From Mycobacterium sp. (GTDB lineage Bacteria; Actinomycetota; Actinomycetes; Mycobacteriales; Mycobacteriaceae), in NCBI GenBank assembly GCA_025965895.1, contig JAOPWC010000002.1, positions 1-64,000 on the forward strand: a stretch of 64,000 nt of DNA, in the 5' to 3' direction. The notes under the pieces are model-generated. The model was not told the origin of the DNA and did not search any database. It worked only from the letters and a program-made list of their open reading frames with translations. The translations under genes were made by a program, and so were the position numbers. Below are positions 37,809 to 46,341 of this stretch, in pieces (positions within the stretch are counted from its first letter, which is position 1; the number at the start of each line of letters is the position of its first letter).

Positions 37809-39578
37809 TCAGGCGTATGTGCTACCCGTTGCTCGCTCGGAGGGCTGAAGAGCGGGATTGCGTCCTGTGAAGGCGACGAGGCGGTCAAGCCCGCTGGCGT
37901 CGTCGGGAACCGGTGCTGGTTTGTCGAATCCTGCGGTGGTGCGGCTTTGCGGGGTGAGGGTCTGGTGGGCAAGCCCGAGGACGTAGTCGGCGTGGGCGTC
38001 GGACACATCTAGCCGCTGATCTGTGGCGACGGCGAAATCCCAGCCGTGGACGAGCAATTCGAGGGACAGTACTCCGAGCGCGAGCCGGGCAGGCAGCGTT
38101 CGGCCGCTAAAGACCACGTCGCCGGCAAGGCCGCGTTCGCGCCAGCCCACCAGCACCGGTCTTGCGATCTGCAGGATCCGTTGCTCGAGTGTGCTGCCGT
38201 CGGGCGCCGAGGTGTGCACACCGATCGACTCGCCGAGCCGGGAGATGAAATCGACGAGATGGTCGGCCAGAGCCGCTACGTCGAAGGCGCGACACGGCGT
38301 GGGTCTGCGGAGGTCGTCATCGCCGATGACGTGGACGACTCGCTGCAACGCCGCCAACGCGGTTTGAGCACCGGATAATTCATCCATGGCCTGGCTCCTG
38401 ATGCCGTGGTTTGCGATCATCCATCCCGCCAGATTCCCTTGTTCCTGGCCGACATCACCGGCAGTCGTTGTGGTCACATCGTGGGGTGGATAGTCGATGT
38501 ATCCGTTCGGGCCGGGCGTGTAGTGCGTGGCGTGGTCGGATCGTTCGATCGGCGCGTTGGAGGCGAACCGTGCCGGCAAGTCGGGGTTGGCGATGAAGGG
38601 TTCCCCGAACGCGACGAGGTCGGCGAGGCCGTCGGTGATCAGCTGGTTGCCGCGGTCGCGGGTCATGCCCACGTTCGCGATCAGGGTGCCGCGGTAGCGG
38701 TGCCGGAAGTGGGTGAACATCCCGTCGCCCTGCAGTGCCTCCAATGGTCTGGCGTCGAGGTTGGCCATGGCCCCCATGAGCAGCCAGTGCGCCAACGGAT
38801 AGTCGTTGAGGCGTTGCACGACGTGTTCGCTGGTGGCCAGAGTGTCTGCGGTGGAGCGGAACTCTCCGTGCTCGGCCCAGGCCGGCCCAACCTTCACGCC
38901 GACCCGGCCGATGTCGATGCGCCGTCCGACGGCGTCGAGCACATCGAACAGCAGCCGTGCACGGTTGGCGATGGAACCGCCGTACTCGTCGTGGCGCAGG
39001 TTGGTGGCGGGGTTGAGGAATTGGCTGATGAGGTAGGAGAACCCGGCCTGTACCTGCACACCGTCGAAGCCTGCACGCATGGCGTTGGCGGCGGCGGCGG
39101 CGTAATCGGCGATGGTGAGGCGGACCTGGTCTCGGGTCATCGGACGGGGCACCACGGTGGGCTGGTTGCCGGTCGGGGTGGGCGAGTGCTGACCCGGGTT
39201 GACCGCTGACGGCGCCATGGGGGGCACTCCGTTGAAGAAGTCGGGATGTGACAACGCGCCGGTATGCCACAGCTGGGCGAAGATCACCCCGCCCTCCTGG
39301 TGGACGGCGTCAGTCACCGCCGACCAGCCTCGCACTTGTGTTTCGGTGAACAGTCCCGGCACGTCGTGCCATCCGATCGCCTCGGGGCTGATCCAAACGC
39401 CCTCGGTGATGATCAGCCCCGCTGATGCGCGCTGGGTGTAGTAACGCACATGCAGCTCGGTTGGCGCGAGGTCGGGATCGGTTGCACGGGAACGAGTTAG
39501 CGGTGCCATGACAATCCGGTTTGCCAGCGGCAGGTCGCCCATGCGGTAGGGCTGCAGCAGCGGCTGCTTCAGGTCCAT
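37809..39578 (-). CDS. Ene-reductase (Old Yellow Enzyme family) fused to TIGR03086 domain
   Basis: A 589-residue two-domain protein. Residues 1 to about 375 form a complete OYE/NemA-like FMN barrel: LLQPYRMGDLPLANRIVMAP, LTRSRA, an EGVWISPEAIGW segment, FAQLWHTGALSHP, then DEYGGSIANRARLL and VAFGEPFIANPDL. The usual substrate-binding HGANGYL stretch reads QAGFSYL, so both the His and the Asn of the standard pair are replaced while Tyr is kept. About 385-589 form a TIGR03086/maleylpyruvate-isomerase-like helical domain (TPCRAFDVAALADHLVDFI; LELLVHGWDFAVAT) that often binds metal or uses mycothiol. ATG 39578 follows GGAG. An operator-like repeat lies upstream, with a divergent TetR gene. Confidence 0.85.
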   Translation of the reverse strand: MDLKQPLLQPYRMGDLPLANRIVMAPLTRSRATDPDLAPTELHVRYYTQRASAGLIITEGVWISPEAIGWHDVPGLFTETQVRGWSAVTDAVHQEGGVIFAQLWHTGALSHPDFFNGVPPMAPSAVNPGQHSPTPTGNQPTVVPRPMTRDQVRLTIADYAAAAANAMRAGFDGVQVQAGFSYLISQFLNPATNLRHDEYGGSIANRARLLFDVLDAVGRRIDIGRVGVKVGPAWAEHGEFRSTADTLATSEHVVQRLNDYPLAHWLLMGAMANLDARPLEALQGDGMFTHFRHRYRGTLIANVGMTRDRGNQLITDGLADLVAFGEPFIANPDLPARFASNAPIERSDHATHYTPGPNGYIDYPPHDVTTTTAGDVGQEQGNLAGWMIANHGIRSQAMDELSGAQTALAALQRVVHVIGDDDLRRPTPCRAFDVAALADHLVDFISRLGESIGVHTSAPDGSTLEQRILQIARPVLVGWRERGLAGDVVFSGRTLPARLALGVLSLELLVHGWDFAVATDQRLDVSDAHADYVLGLAHQTLTPQSRTTAGFDKPAPVPDDASGLDRLVAFTGRNPALQPSERATGSTYA

Positions 39579-39666
39579 GAAGTCTCCGATCCTCAACTCG
39601 AGCGGGTGTGCAGGCCTGCATCGCCGGTGGCCGCCGGGCGTCCCGACGCGACAAGCACTCAGCTAC

Positions 39667-39688
39667 TAACGCAGTAGTCATTGCGTTA
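39667..39688. promoter_or_regulatory. Inverted repeat, candidate TetR operator
   Basis: TAACGCA - 8 bases - TGCGTTA, a perfect 7-bp inverted repeat about 90 bases before the ene-reductase start. Size and symmetry suit a TetR dimer; the TetR gene at 40041 is the obvious candidate. Binding is inferred. Confidence 0.5.
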
Positions 39689-40040
39689 ATGCCTGGCCGG
39701 GAGCTGCTGTGACCGAAAGCACACCGTCGACCGAAGGAGCGCTGGTGCGCTCCGTACCGGTCCGTTCAGGTCGAGTGACGGTGCGAATCGCTGCCCACCG
39801 GTCGTGCCGGCCGCGAACCAGCTGACCGCGACGTTCGGGCGCGCCGGCAGATCCGCGGTGTCTGTCGGCGCAGTGTTTCCAGTTCGTCGCCGGTACTGGT
39901 GGGTCACGCGGAGCCGACGTGTCCGCAGCGTGGCGAGCACCGCCGCGCCGCTGGACAAGGCACGCCTTTGTACGTCTCCGAACCCGCGTAACCGCAGATC
40001 ACGCTCTCCATAACGAGCTACAAGGGTGCATTACAGTCGA

Positions 40041-40646
40041 ATGATGAGCATGCGGCGACCGGCGAAACGGCCGGGCGGTCGCACGGCGGCTGTCTCTACT
40101 GCGATCAAGAGCGCGGTAGAGCAACTGGTCGCCGAGAAGGGTCGCGACAAGGTGTCGATCCCGATGGTGGCCGATCGCGCCGGCGTCAACGCCACCACTG
40201 TCTACCGGCGCTGGCCCGACGCGGCGACCATGATCAACGACATCGCGACCTACCACCTCGACCCGGCGCGCCCGTTGCCCGAGACCGGCGACCTGCGATC
40301 CGACATCGCCGCCTGGGCCACCGAGATCCTGCAGCACTACCGCAAGCCCGTGAACGCCGCATTGTTGCGCGGCGGTGCGGCAGGCGCCGGCAACGACGGA
40401 TCCGACTGTCTGCGGGGCCGCCTGGACGAGGTGGCGCAACTGCTGGCCCGTGCCGGGGAGCATTCAACCTTGACTGCATCAGACATCGTCGACGGGGTGC
40501 TGGCCCCGATCATGTACCGGATCATCTTCTTGCCCTCCACGTTGACCGATGACTATGCCGAGGCCCTGACGGCCAAGCTGTTCGACGATGACGGCCGCAG
40601 GCGGGCAGAAGGCACTGCACTGTCGCGCGGCACCCGTCACAGCTGA
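40041..40646 (+). CDS. TetR-family transcriptional regulator
   Basis: A 201-residue regulator. The N-terminal DNA-binding domain has AIKSAVEQLVAEKGRDKVSI, then PMVADRAGVNATTVYRRWPD, the standard TetR helix-turn-helix. The C-terminal ligand domain is helical and ends with a disordered basic tail. It is divergent from the ene-reductase fusion, so it probably represses that gene in response to an electrophile or aromatic substrate. ATG 40041 was preferred to the GTG at 40026, which has no spacing for a ribosome site. The 447-base gap between the two genes holds the inverted repeat at 39667 and no other feature. Confidence 0.88.
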   Translation: MMSMRRPAKRPGGRTAAVSTAIKSAVEQLVAEKGRDKVSIPMVADRAGVNATTVYRRWPDAATMINDIATYHLDPARPLPETGDLRSDIAAWATEILQHYRKPVNAALLRGGAAGAGNDGSDCLRGRLDEVAQLLARAGEHSTLTASDIVDGVLAPIMYRIIFLPSTLTDDYAEALTAKLFDDDGRRRAEGTALSRGTRHS

Positions 40647-40747
40647 ATTCCCCCTGCACGACCGATCGAGCGAACCGGTGGCAGGACCGCAGGCAGCGGG
40701 TTGTCCGTTAGCTCACTGTGACGCGAGGTACCGGAAGACATCGCAGC

Positions 40748-40776
40748 CGGCTGGACCCCCGGGCGGGGCCCAGCCG
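40748..40776. terminator. Strong hairpin between convergent genes
   Basis: CGGCTGG-A-CCCC / GGGG-C-CCAGCCG with a short G/C loop and one A-C mismatch, located between the TetR stop and the stop of the minus-strand gene at 40792. There is no U-run. Probably a bidirectional terminator. Confidence 0.6.
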
Positions 40777-40791
40777 AGCCGGTGATGGTGT

Positions 40792-41334
40792 CTACTGCGG
40801 TGAGCGGTAGTTGTCGCGGGTCGGATCGTCGGCGTGCTCTGGCCCATCGAGAAAGACGGCGACCGCGGTGTTGTGCGTGCGGGAGAGCAGAGCCAAGGTG
40901 GATTTCAGGCCCAGCTGGTCGCGAATCTGAAATGTGATTGGCCCACAGTGCAAGTCGACCCAATGGATGATTGTGTTGTTCGACCTGTTCGGCCCGGACT
41001 GGGGCACCACGCAGTAGGTTGGCCTACGGGTCCATTCGATCGCCAAGGTGGTGCGGGCGAACGGTTCGTAGGGCGGTGCTGCGGGGGCGAGGATTTCCCG
41101 GGGAACCTGCGCGATGGCGGCGCGTGCTGCGGTGAATGCCTCGAGTAGGCCTTGCGCGGCCGAGGCGGAGTACAGGTTCATCAACATTGTTCCGAAGGTC
41201 AGGGCGATGCGTGCGTCGCTGGTCCGGGCGTGATACACCGTGATGTCTGACTGGAGGTCGCCGCGGACTACAGCGATGGTGTGGGTGACGGTGGCCGCGG
41301 GGATGACATGTTGAGTGCCCGGGGATGTAGACAT
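40792..41334 (-). CDS. Uncharacterised conserved-looking protein
   Basis: A 180-residue soluble protein without signal peptide. Balanced composition, with segments such as HTIAVVRGDLQSDITVYHAR, GTMLMNLYSASAAQGLLEAF and IIHWVDLHCGPITFQIRDQL that look like a folded alpha/beta protein. It is Asp-rich at the C-terminus. No family recognised. It ends next to the hairpin shared with tetR and has no same-strand neighbour. Confidence 0.65.
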   Translation of the reverse strand: MSTSPGTQHVIPAATVTHTIAVVRGDLQSDITVYHARTSDARIALTFGTMLMNLYSASAAQGLLEAFTAARAAIAQVPREILAPAAPPYEPFARTTLAIEWTRRPTYCVVPQSGPNRSNNTIIHWVDLHCGPITFQIRDQLGLKSTLALLSRTHNTAVAVFLDGPEHADDPTRDNYRSPQ

Positions 41335-41664
41335 GTTGAATCACCTCGTATTCGAGTCGGGTTGGAGAAGCCGGTCGGCTGCGCCCTGGGGGGCCGGCGG
41401 GGTGGCGGAGTCAACCCCTCGAGCCGCCGCGCCGGAGGCGAAGTTCACCGCGAGCGGGAGCTCGCATGGTTTGGGCGTAATTCGTCGGAGCCGCACGGGC
41501 GCAGCGCAGGCGAGCGGCAGTGAGCCGAAGCGAAAAACGGGCGAGCGCGGAAAGCGGCGTGGGTTGACGCCGACGGGTCCCGGTCGGCCACGCTTGGTGG
41601 GCGCTGACGGCTAGTTTGGTGAGGGGCGCCGGATTTCGCGGCGAGGCCGGGCGCCAGGCGGCCG
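41335..41664. other. Gap without recognised gene
   Basis: About 330 bases upstream of the minus-strand gene at 40792. Arg/Gly-rich frames on both strands appear to be chance. Confidence 0.35.
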
Positions 41665-41829
41665 CTGCGGACGGCATGGCTGGCCGGCGCGTTACAGCAC
41701 GCGGTCGACGTCCGGCTGATCAGCTGGCTGCTCGGTTACGCCACCGCACTGCACGACCACAGCGGCTCACTGGGAGCGCGGAGTTCTTACCAGCTCGAAA
41801 GCGAGCCAGCGCGCCCCAAAAAGGCATAG
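41665..41829 (+). pseudogene. Fragment resembling a cysteine-dioxygenase-type cupin
   Basis: A 54-codon frame without a proper start encodes VRLISWLLGYATALHDHSGS, then LGA. This resembles the metal-binding strand of bacterial cysteine dioxygenases (typically ISWLPGQ.TGLHDHGGSAGAF). It then degenerates (RSSYQLESEPARPKKA) to a stop. Upstream and downstream pieces were not found in a consistent frame, so this is a decayed fragment. The resemblance rests on about 25 residues. Confidence 0.45.
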
Positions 41830-42789
41830 CGCATCAGCGGACTTCGAGTCGGACTCGGCAATCAAATCGTGAATTTCTTGGATTCCCCGACTGTGTTGGC
41901 CCGCGCCAGTGCGCCCGCTCCAGACGCCGACGGCCAGGTGCACACCGCGCCAGAGACGGGTACGTCGAGAGCGACGGCGTACCTATCGCCTACCACCTTC
42001 AGGCGTCGCTGCCACCACTGACCGAAGACCGGCATGCCGGCTCACTCGCGCAGCGGCCGGCACCTCCCTCATCATTGGTAATTGCGCAATTGGTAATTGC
42101 GCAAATTTGTGGGACTCCATATCCATTCATCAATCGTACGCTCATTACACGTCAATGACCGGTCACAATTTCACGGATATCCCCATCTTCAACGTCCGTC
42201 ATAGCGTTAATTCACAGGGTTTTACATGCGCTGAGCATTACGCGCGCTCACAGTGTGTTTTGCCGTTGTAGGGGCGGTCAGCGAATTGGCGTCTTTGTGT
42301 GCCGAATAGGGCAGGCCACTTGTATTCGTACGGCGGTCCGATATTCCGGTGGCGCCGCGTCGCGGCGGTGCCCGACCGCGCCCGCCCCCGGTTATCCGTC
42401 GGCCGCTGCCTCCTACGTTTGACGCGCCGCCTCCCAGGTGCGGATGCCGATATGGGAGAGCCCGAGCCTGCTTTGCGACAACACTCCGACGGGCTTCGGG
42501 CGGCATTCGACCTCTAGCGACGTCCAGCCCGTTGTCCTGTTCTACGCAAATCGGGACGGTGACGACGATCGCTTCCTCGACGCGGCATGGTGGTGGGCAA
42601 CTTTCCGTCAGACGAGCCTTCGCGACTGTGCGGCGACCGGCGTCATTCCGTAGCCGCGGCTTCTATCCCGGCAGCAGTAAAGACAACCTTCCCGGTGCCG
42701 CAGAAGTCCCGGGCTGACCGGTGGGGACAGCAGAAATAACAGTTTGTCGATTCGACGTGACGATCCGAAACAGTCGTTACCGTACTCAC
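41830..42789. other. Long gap, locally A/T-rich
   Basis: About 960 bases. 42070-42240 is clearly richer in A/T than the rest and carries a 15-bp tandem repeat. Short frames on both strands have no motif. The region may hold decayed genes. Confidence 0.4.
42074..42103. repeat. 15-bp perfect tandem direct repeat
   Basis: attggtaattgcgca occurs twice back to back in an A/T-rich stretch. Each unit contains ATTGCGCAAT-like symmetry at the junction, so a protein-binding site is possible. Confidence 0.75.
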
Positions 42790-43464
42790 ATGGCGGACAA
42801 TGAACAGAACAAGCCACCGGAGAATGAGGCACGGGTGCAGCCGGCGGACCACGAGCCGAAGGCTGAAGCTGACGAACCCGAGCCGGAAACCCCGAAATCG
42901 GGAACGCGGAATCCGAGTGATTGGCGCTTGCCGCTTATCACGGCTGCGATAAGCGCCTTAGCTGCCCTCTCGGGCACAGTAGTTGGTGGCATCTCGTCAT
43001 ATTTGGTAGCGCAGTCAAACAATACCGCACAAGCCGATGCGGCACAGATTGCCAGAAGAGAATCAACGTACGCAGACTATATCACCTATCAGAGCGATCT
43101 ACTCCGCGCTGATAGCGACTTAGTCGACCACTTTAAATCGAACCCAGGCGACAGGGCCGGGCTGGACCTGAAGGTCAAAACGTGGACCGATAATTACGGG
43201 AAGTGGCTCCATACAGACTTCATCGTCAAAGTGGTGGCGTCGCCTAAGGTCTTCCCGGCGCGCAACGACATATACGTCCATAACCTTAGAATCCGGGATC
43301 TCCTGCAGGGCCGCATAGTTGAAGTCAATAACAGCGCCCCGATAGATCAGTCGGCACTCAGTGAGTTGTACAAAGAATTTGACCGAATGACCACTTTCGT
43401 CGACAGGTTCACTCAAGTTGCACAGGCTGATACGACACCACCGACGCGAGGGCTGTTTTCCTAG
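42790..43464 (+). CDS. Membrane-anchored protein of unknown function
   Basis: A 224-residue protein. An acidic, Glu/Pro-rich N-terminus (about 1-45) is followed by one membrane helix at about 50-75 (LPLITAAISALAALSGTVVG) and a helical extracellular or cytoplasmic domain with Tyr/Asp-rich segments (ESTYADYITYQSDLLRADSD; YKEFDRMTTFVDRFTQVAQA). The codon and base composition is less GC-rich than neighbours, and the residue mix (Asn, Lys, Ile) is unusual here, suggesting recent acquisition. ATG 42790 begins the acidic region; the frame opens 23 codons earlier. No family recognised. Confidence 0.65.
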   Translation: MADNEQNKPPENEARVQPADHEPKAEADEPEPETPKSGTRNPSDWRLPLITAAISALAALSGTVVGGISSYLVAQSNNTAQADAAQIARRESTYADYITYQSDLLRADSDLVDHFKSNPGDRAGLDLKVKTWTDNYGKWLHTDFIVKVVASPKVFPARNDIYVHNLRIRDLLQGRIVEVNNSAPIDQSALSELYKEFDRMTTFVDRFTQVAQADTTPPTRGLFS

Positions 43465-43587
43465 TCCTCGAGGCGCGAGGCAACCCAGCTTGGCCGTGAA
43501 GGCACAGGGGCGTCGGGCGACGTTACAAGGGCTGCAGCACAGTGGACGCCTCGCCGGTGCAGCCGCACAAACGTGGATATGGGATGC

Positions 43588-43608
43588 CGGCGCCCGCAGC
43601 GGGCGCCG
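43588..43608. terminator. Hairpin between convergent genes
   Basis: GGCGCCC-gcagc-GGGCGCC, extended by one C-G pair, between the membrane-anchored protein and the methyltransferase gene. No U-run. Probable terminator. Confidence 0.55.
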
Positions 43609-43666
43609 CCATGTTGCCCCGGTGAACGGATTGCGGGCTGGTCGTCCACGCGCAGCCAACGCGCGC

Positions 43667-44284
43667 TTATGGCCGAACCGCAGTGACCACCTTGACGGTA
43701 CGTCGGCCACGCCGGAGCGTGCGGATACGCACGTCGGCGAAACCGGCTGCGCCGCATTGCGTTGCGAAGGACTCGGTCTGTGCGTCGGTCCAGCCGTGGC
43801 TGGCCAGTCCGCGGGCACCCGGGCGCACCCGGCGCTCGACCGTCAGGAACCGTCCGCCCGGGCAGAGCACTCGGTGGACCTCGGCGAGCCCGGCGCCGAC
43901 GTCGGTCCAGTGGTGCACGCTCGCCAGCGACCACACCACTGTTGCCGCACCGGTCGCCAGCCGCAGATCTTCCGCGGCGCCCAAGGCCCAGGAGATCTCC
44001 GGACGGTCGCGGGTCAGGGTCCGGGCGAGCCGCAGCATCACCGGTGCCGGATCGAGGCCGGTCACCCGGGTCCCCATTCTGGCGGCTTCTCTCACGGCAC
44101 TGCCTGGGCCGCAACCGATGTCGACGACAAGGTCGGCGCCTGACATCGAGGACATCTCGACGGCCAGCCGTGCTGTGCCAGGACCCGTGACAAGCATCGC
44201 CAGACCGGCGACCAGTCCCGTGAACCCGCCGAAGCGGCGGTTGTCGGCATGGTGATTGACCGGTTGAGCTGACGGCATGGTCAT
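43667..44284 (-). CDS. SAM-dependent methyltransferase (class I)
   Basis: A 205-residue Rossmann-fold methyltransferase. Motif I is VVDIGCGPGSAV (about 53-64), motif II acidic VTGLDPAPVML, and the post-motif region WSLASVHHWTDVGAGLAEVH is typical of the UbiE/Methyltransf_11 group, followed by LCPGGRFLTVERR. Substrate unknown. The gene is divergent from a merR gene 93 bases away. A promoter with 19-bp spacing and a palindrome lies between them and reads toward this gene, so MerR control is likely. Confidence 0.87.
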   Translation of the reverse strand: MTMPSAQPVNHHADNRRFGGFTGLVAGLAMLVTGPGTARLAVEMSSMSGADLVVDIGCGPGSAVREAARMGTRVTGLDPAPVMLRLARTLTRDRPEISWALGAAEDLRLATGAATVVWSLASVHHWTDVGAGLAEVHRVLCPGGRFLTVERRVRPGARGLASHGWTDAQTESFATQCGAAGFADVRIRTLRRGRRTVKVVTAVRP

Positions 44285-44338
44285 CGGTGGTCCCTCCCTG
44301 TGGCTGTTACGGCCGCCGGTCTTTGGCGCTCAGCTCCT

Positions 44339-44369
44339 ACCTTGCAGGTTCAAGTCGGCTTGAAGTCAA
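44339..44369 (-). promoter_or_regulatory. MerR-type promoter with palindromic operator
   Basis: On the minus strand a -35 TTGACT (44364-44369) and a -10 CAAGGT (44339-44344) are separated by exactly 19 bases. The spacer contains the inverted repeat TTCAAG-4-CTTGAA (44349-44364, overlapping the -35 by one base). Overlong spacing with a central palindrome is the hallmark of MerR-activated promoters. It points to the methyltransferase gene. Confidence 0.6.
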
Positions 44370-44377
44370 ATGGCGTC

Positions 44378-44848
44378 ATGGACTTGATTCCCATCGGGGA
44401 GGCCGCGGCCCGGCTCGGGCTGAGCACGTCGGCGCTGCGGTATTACGACGAACGCGGGTTGGTGTGCCCGCCTGCGCGACAGGCCGGACAGCGCATGTAC
44501 GGACCCGACGAGTTGCGCCGGCTGGCGTTCGTCAAAATCGCCCACCGGCTCGGCCTGCCGCTACATACGGCGGCCGCCGTCCTCGACGCTCCTGGTGCGC
44601 GGTGGCGCGAGACCGTTCGCGAACAAATCGCGCACCTCGACGAGGTCATCGCCCAAGCGCAGGGAGCCCAACTGTTCCTGACGCACGCGCTGGACTGCCC
44701 CACCGACCATCCCGCACGCCAATGCCCCTCGATGATCGCCGCGCTGGACCGCCTCGTCGACGGCACCTCCGTGGACGAACTCGCCGCCGAACACAGCGGC
44801 CCCCTCGAGGCGACGGCCTCACCGAAGCGTGGCGCCTCCAAGAGGTGA
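44378..44848 (+). CDS. MerR-family transcriptional regulator
   Basis: A 156-residue regulator. The N-terminal winged helix has IPIGEAAARLGLSTSALRYY, DERGLV, then GQRMYGPDELRRLAFV. A coiled-coil dimerization helix (WRETVREQIAHLDEVIAQAQ) follows, then a C-terminal region with DCPTDHPARQCPSM, in which two Cys and two His could bind a metal or sense redox, as in SoxR-like members. ATG 44378 gives the canonical start. It is divergent from the methyltransferase gene, with the palindrome at 44349-44364 between them. Confidence 0.88.
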   Translation: MDLIPIGEAAARLGLSTSALRYYDERGLVCPPARQAGQRMYGPDELRRLAFVKIAHRLGLPLHTAAAVLDAPGARWRETVREQIAHLDEVIAQAQGAQLFLTHALDCPTDHPARQCPSMIAALDRLVDGTSVDELAAEHSGPLEATASPKRGASKR

Positions 44849-44919
44849 TCGGCTCGGCCTACGTCACCGAAACCGGGCATGACGGTCTAGCCAACAACCG
44901 GCCCTGCCGTGACGCGCGG

Positions 44920-45774
44920 TCACCCCGGAGGCGCACCGCTCCCAACTTGCCTAGCGGGAAGGCTCGTCGTCGGGTTGGGGGGAACGATCGTCGTGCCGTT
45001 GAGGGGTACGGTGCTCATCGGACTTGGAGTTGCCGAGAGCCGACGCACAGCGAAGTCCGCGGCCTGGCCGGCCATGCCGTTCACCGCATAGAGAACGTGA
45101 GCGTTGTTGTCGTTGCCGTCGGGCGAGCAGATCGGGTCTTCGGGAATGCACAGGTCGATGGTTTTTCCCGAATAGAGGTGGCCGATGGTGATCGGCGGCG
45201 CCTGGTTGTCGATCCTGTTCAAGAACCCGTTCGATGGTTTTCCGAAGAGGGCCAGCGCGGCGACGTGATTAGCCACATCGGGGGCCATCGGGCCGGTGAT
45301 GCCGGCCGGCAGGTTGAAGCCGACAGGTATCGCATCCGCGGTGATGTAAGCAGCCACGGCCGCACCCTGGGAGTATCCGCCGAGCACCGTCTTGGTGTTC
45401 GGACAGTTCGCGGCTATGTCGCGGACCTTATTACTCGCGTCGATGACGCCGTCGGCGGCTGTGGAGAAATCGAGAGAGGCAGGGTAGTTCACCGGATATA
45501 CGTCGACCGATTTCCCGCCGACTTGCGAGCGCAGCGAATCAATGAACGCTTCTCCGGTCGCGCCGACACCAGGTGGCTCGAACGTGCCCCGTGCGAATAC
45601 CACCTCGACGTCAGGGCACGGAGCAGCGGATGCGGAAGGAATGTCCAGCGGTGCGCCCAGCAGCGCCGACGTTGTGAGCACCGCAGCGCCGAGCAAACGA
45701 GCGATCCGGCCCGCGCTCACCGCCTGCACCAGCCGGCGCGGTATCCAGCGTTGATCTGATCTAATGACGCTCAT
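44920..45774 (-). CDS. Secreted cutinase-family hydrolase (Culp)
   Basis: A 284-residue secreted esterase/lipase of the mycobacterial cutinase-like family. The signal peptide ends near SASA-APCPD (about residue 50). The alpha/beta-hydrolase domain has CPDVEVVFARGTFEPPGVG, nucleophile Ser135 in GGYSQGA, Asp213 in CIPEDPICSPDG and His226 in NNAHVLY. Cys53/Cys124 and Cys209/Cys216 can form the two usual disulfides. A Pro/Thr-rich tail follows. ATG 45774 is preceded by GGTGAG; the longer frame to 45873 lacks that. Acts on lipids or polyesters outside the cell. Confidence 0.92.
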   Translation of the reverse strand: MSVIRSDQRWIPRRLVQAVSAGRIARLLGAAVLTTSALLGAPLDIPSASAAPCPDVEVVFARGTFEPPGVGATGEAFIDSLRSQVGGKSVDVYPVNYPASLDFSTAADGVIDASNKVRDIAANCPNTKTVLGGYSQGAAVAAYITADAIPVGFNLPAGITGPMAPDVANHVAALALFGKPSNGFLNRIDNQAPPITIGHLYSGKTIDLCIPEDPICSPDGNDNNAHVLYAVNGMAGQAADFAVRRLSATPSPMSTVPLNGTTIVPPNPTTSLPARQVGSGAPPG

Positions 45775-46341
45775 TGTGATCTCACCGCCCATGTGATTCC
45801 CGACCCTCGGCTGATGTCCGTGCTCTCTGCGCACGGACACCTGGTTGACTTCGCCGCAGCATGTTCGACCCAAACATTCGACCCAAACAAGAGATCATCA
45901 GACAGTATGTGGCCTCGCAGGTGTTTTGTCACCGGAACTAACGTGGCCCTGGTCACCCGCTGACCCGTGCCGACCCGGCGATGCGGGCCGCGCGACCCTT
46001 CGTGGTGTTCTCTCAGCCGGCCGGGGGCCGCGATCTCCAGGGCGGATGTCGCTATCCATCGCTTATCCGCCGCATCTGTCGAACGCCCGGCATGTCGCCC
46101 AGATGCTGATCCCCCGCGAATGCAGCGTTCTGACCCTGCGGCCCGTCACGAAGGTCAGTGGGTGCCGGTCGAGCATGCGGAGAAGTACTCGGCTCACTGC
46201 AGGTCGGCGCTGCTCGGCGCGGGCAGACCGACGAAGTCCTCAACACTCACAGCACGCCGTCCAATTCATGTATCTGACAAGGCATGGTGTGCTGGGCAGC
46301 CCGCCGCTATCTACTCGCGAATACGGCGCTGTGGCGGGCCA
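45775..46341. other. Gap without recognised gene
   Basis: About 570 bases upstream of the cutinase gene. Frames are short, Arg/Ser/Pro-rich and mutually overlapping; no motif. Confidence 0.35.
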
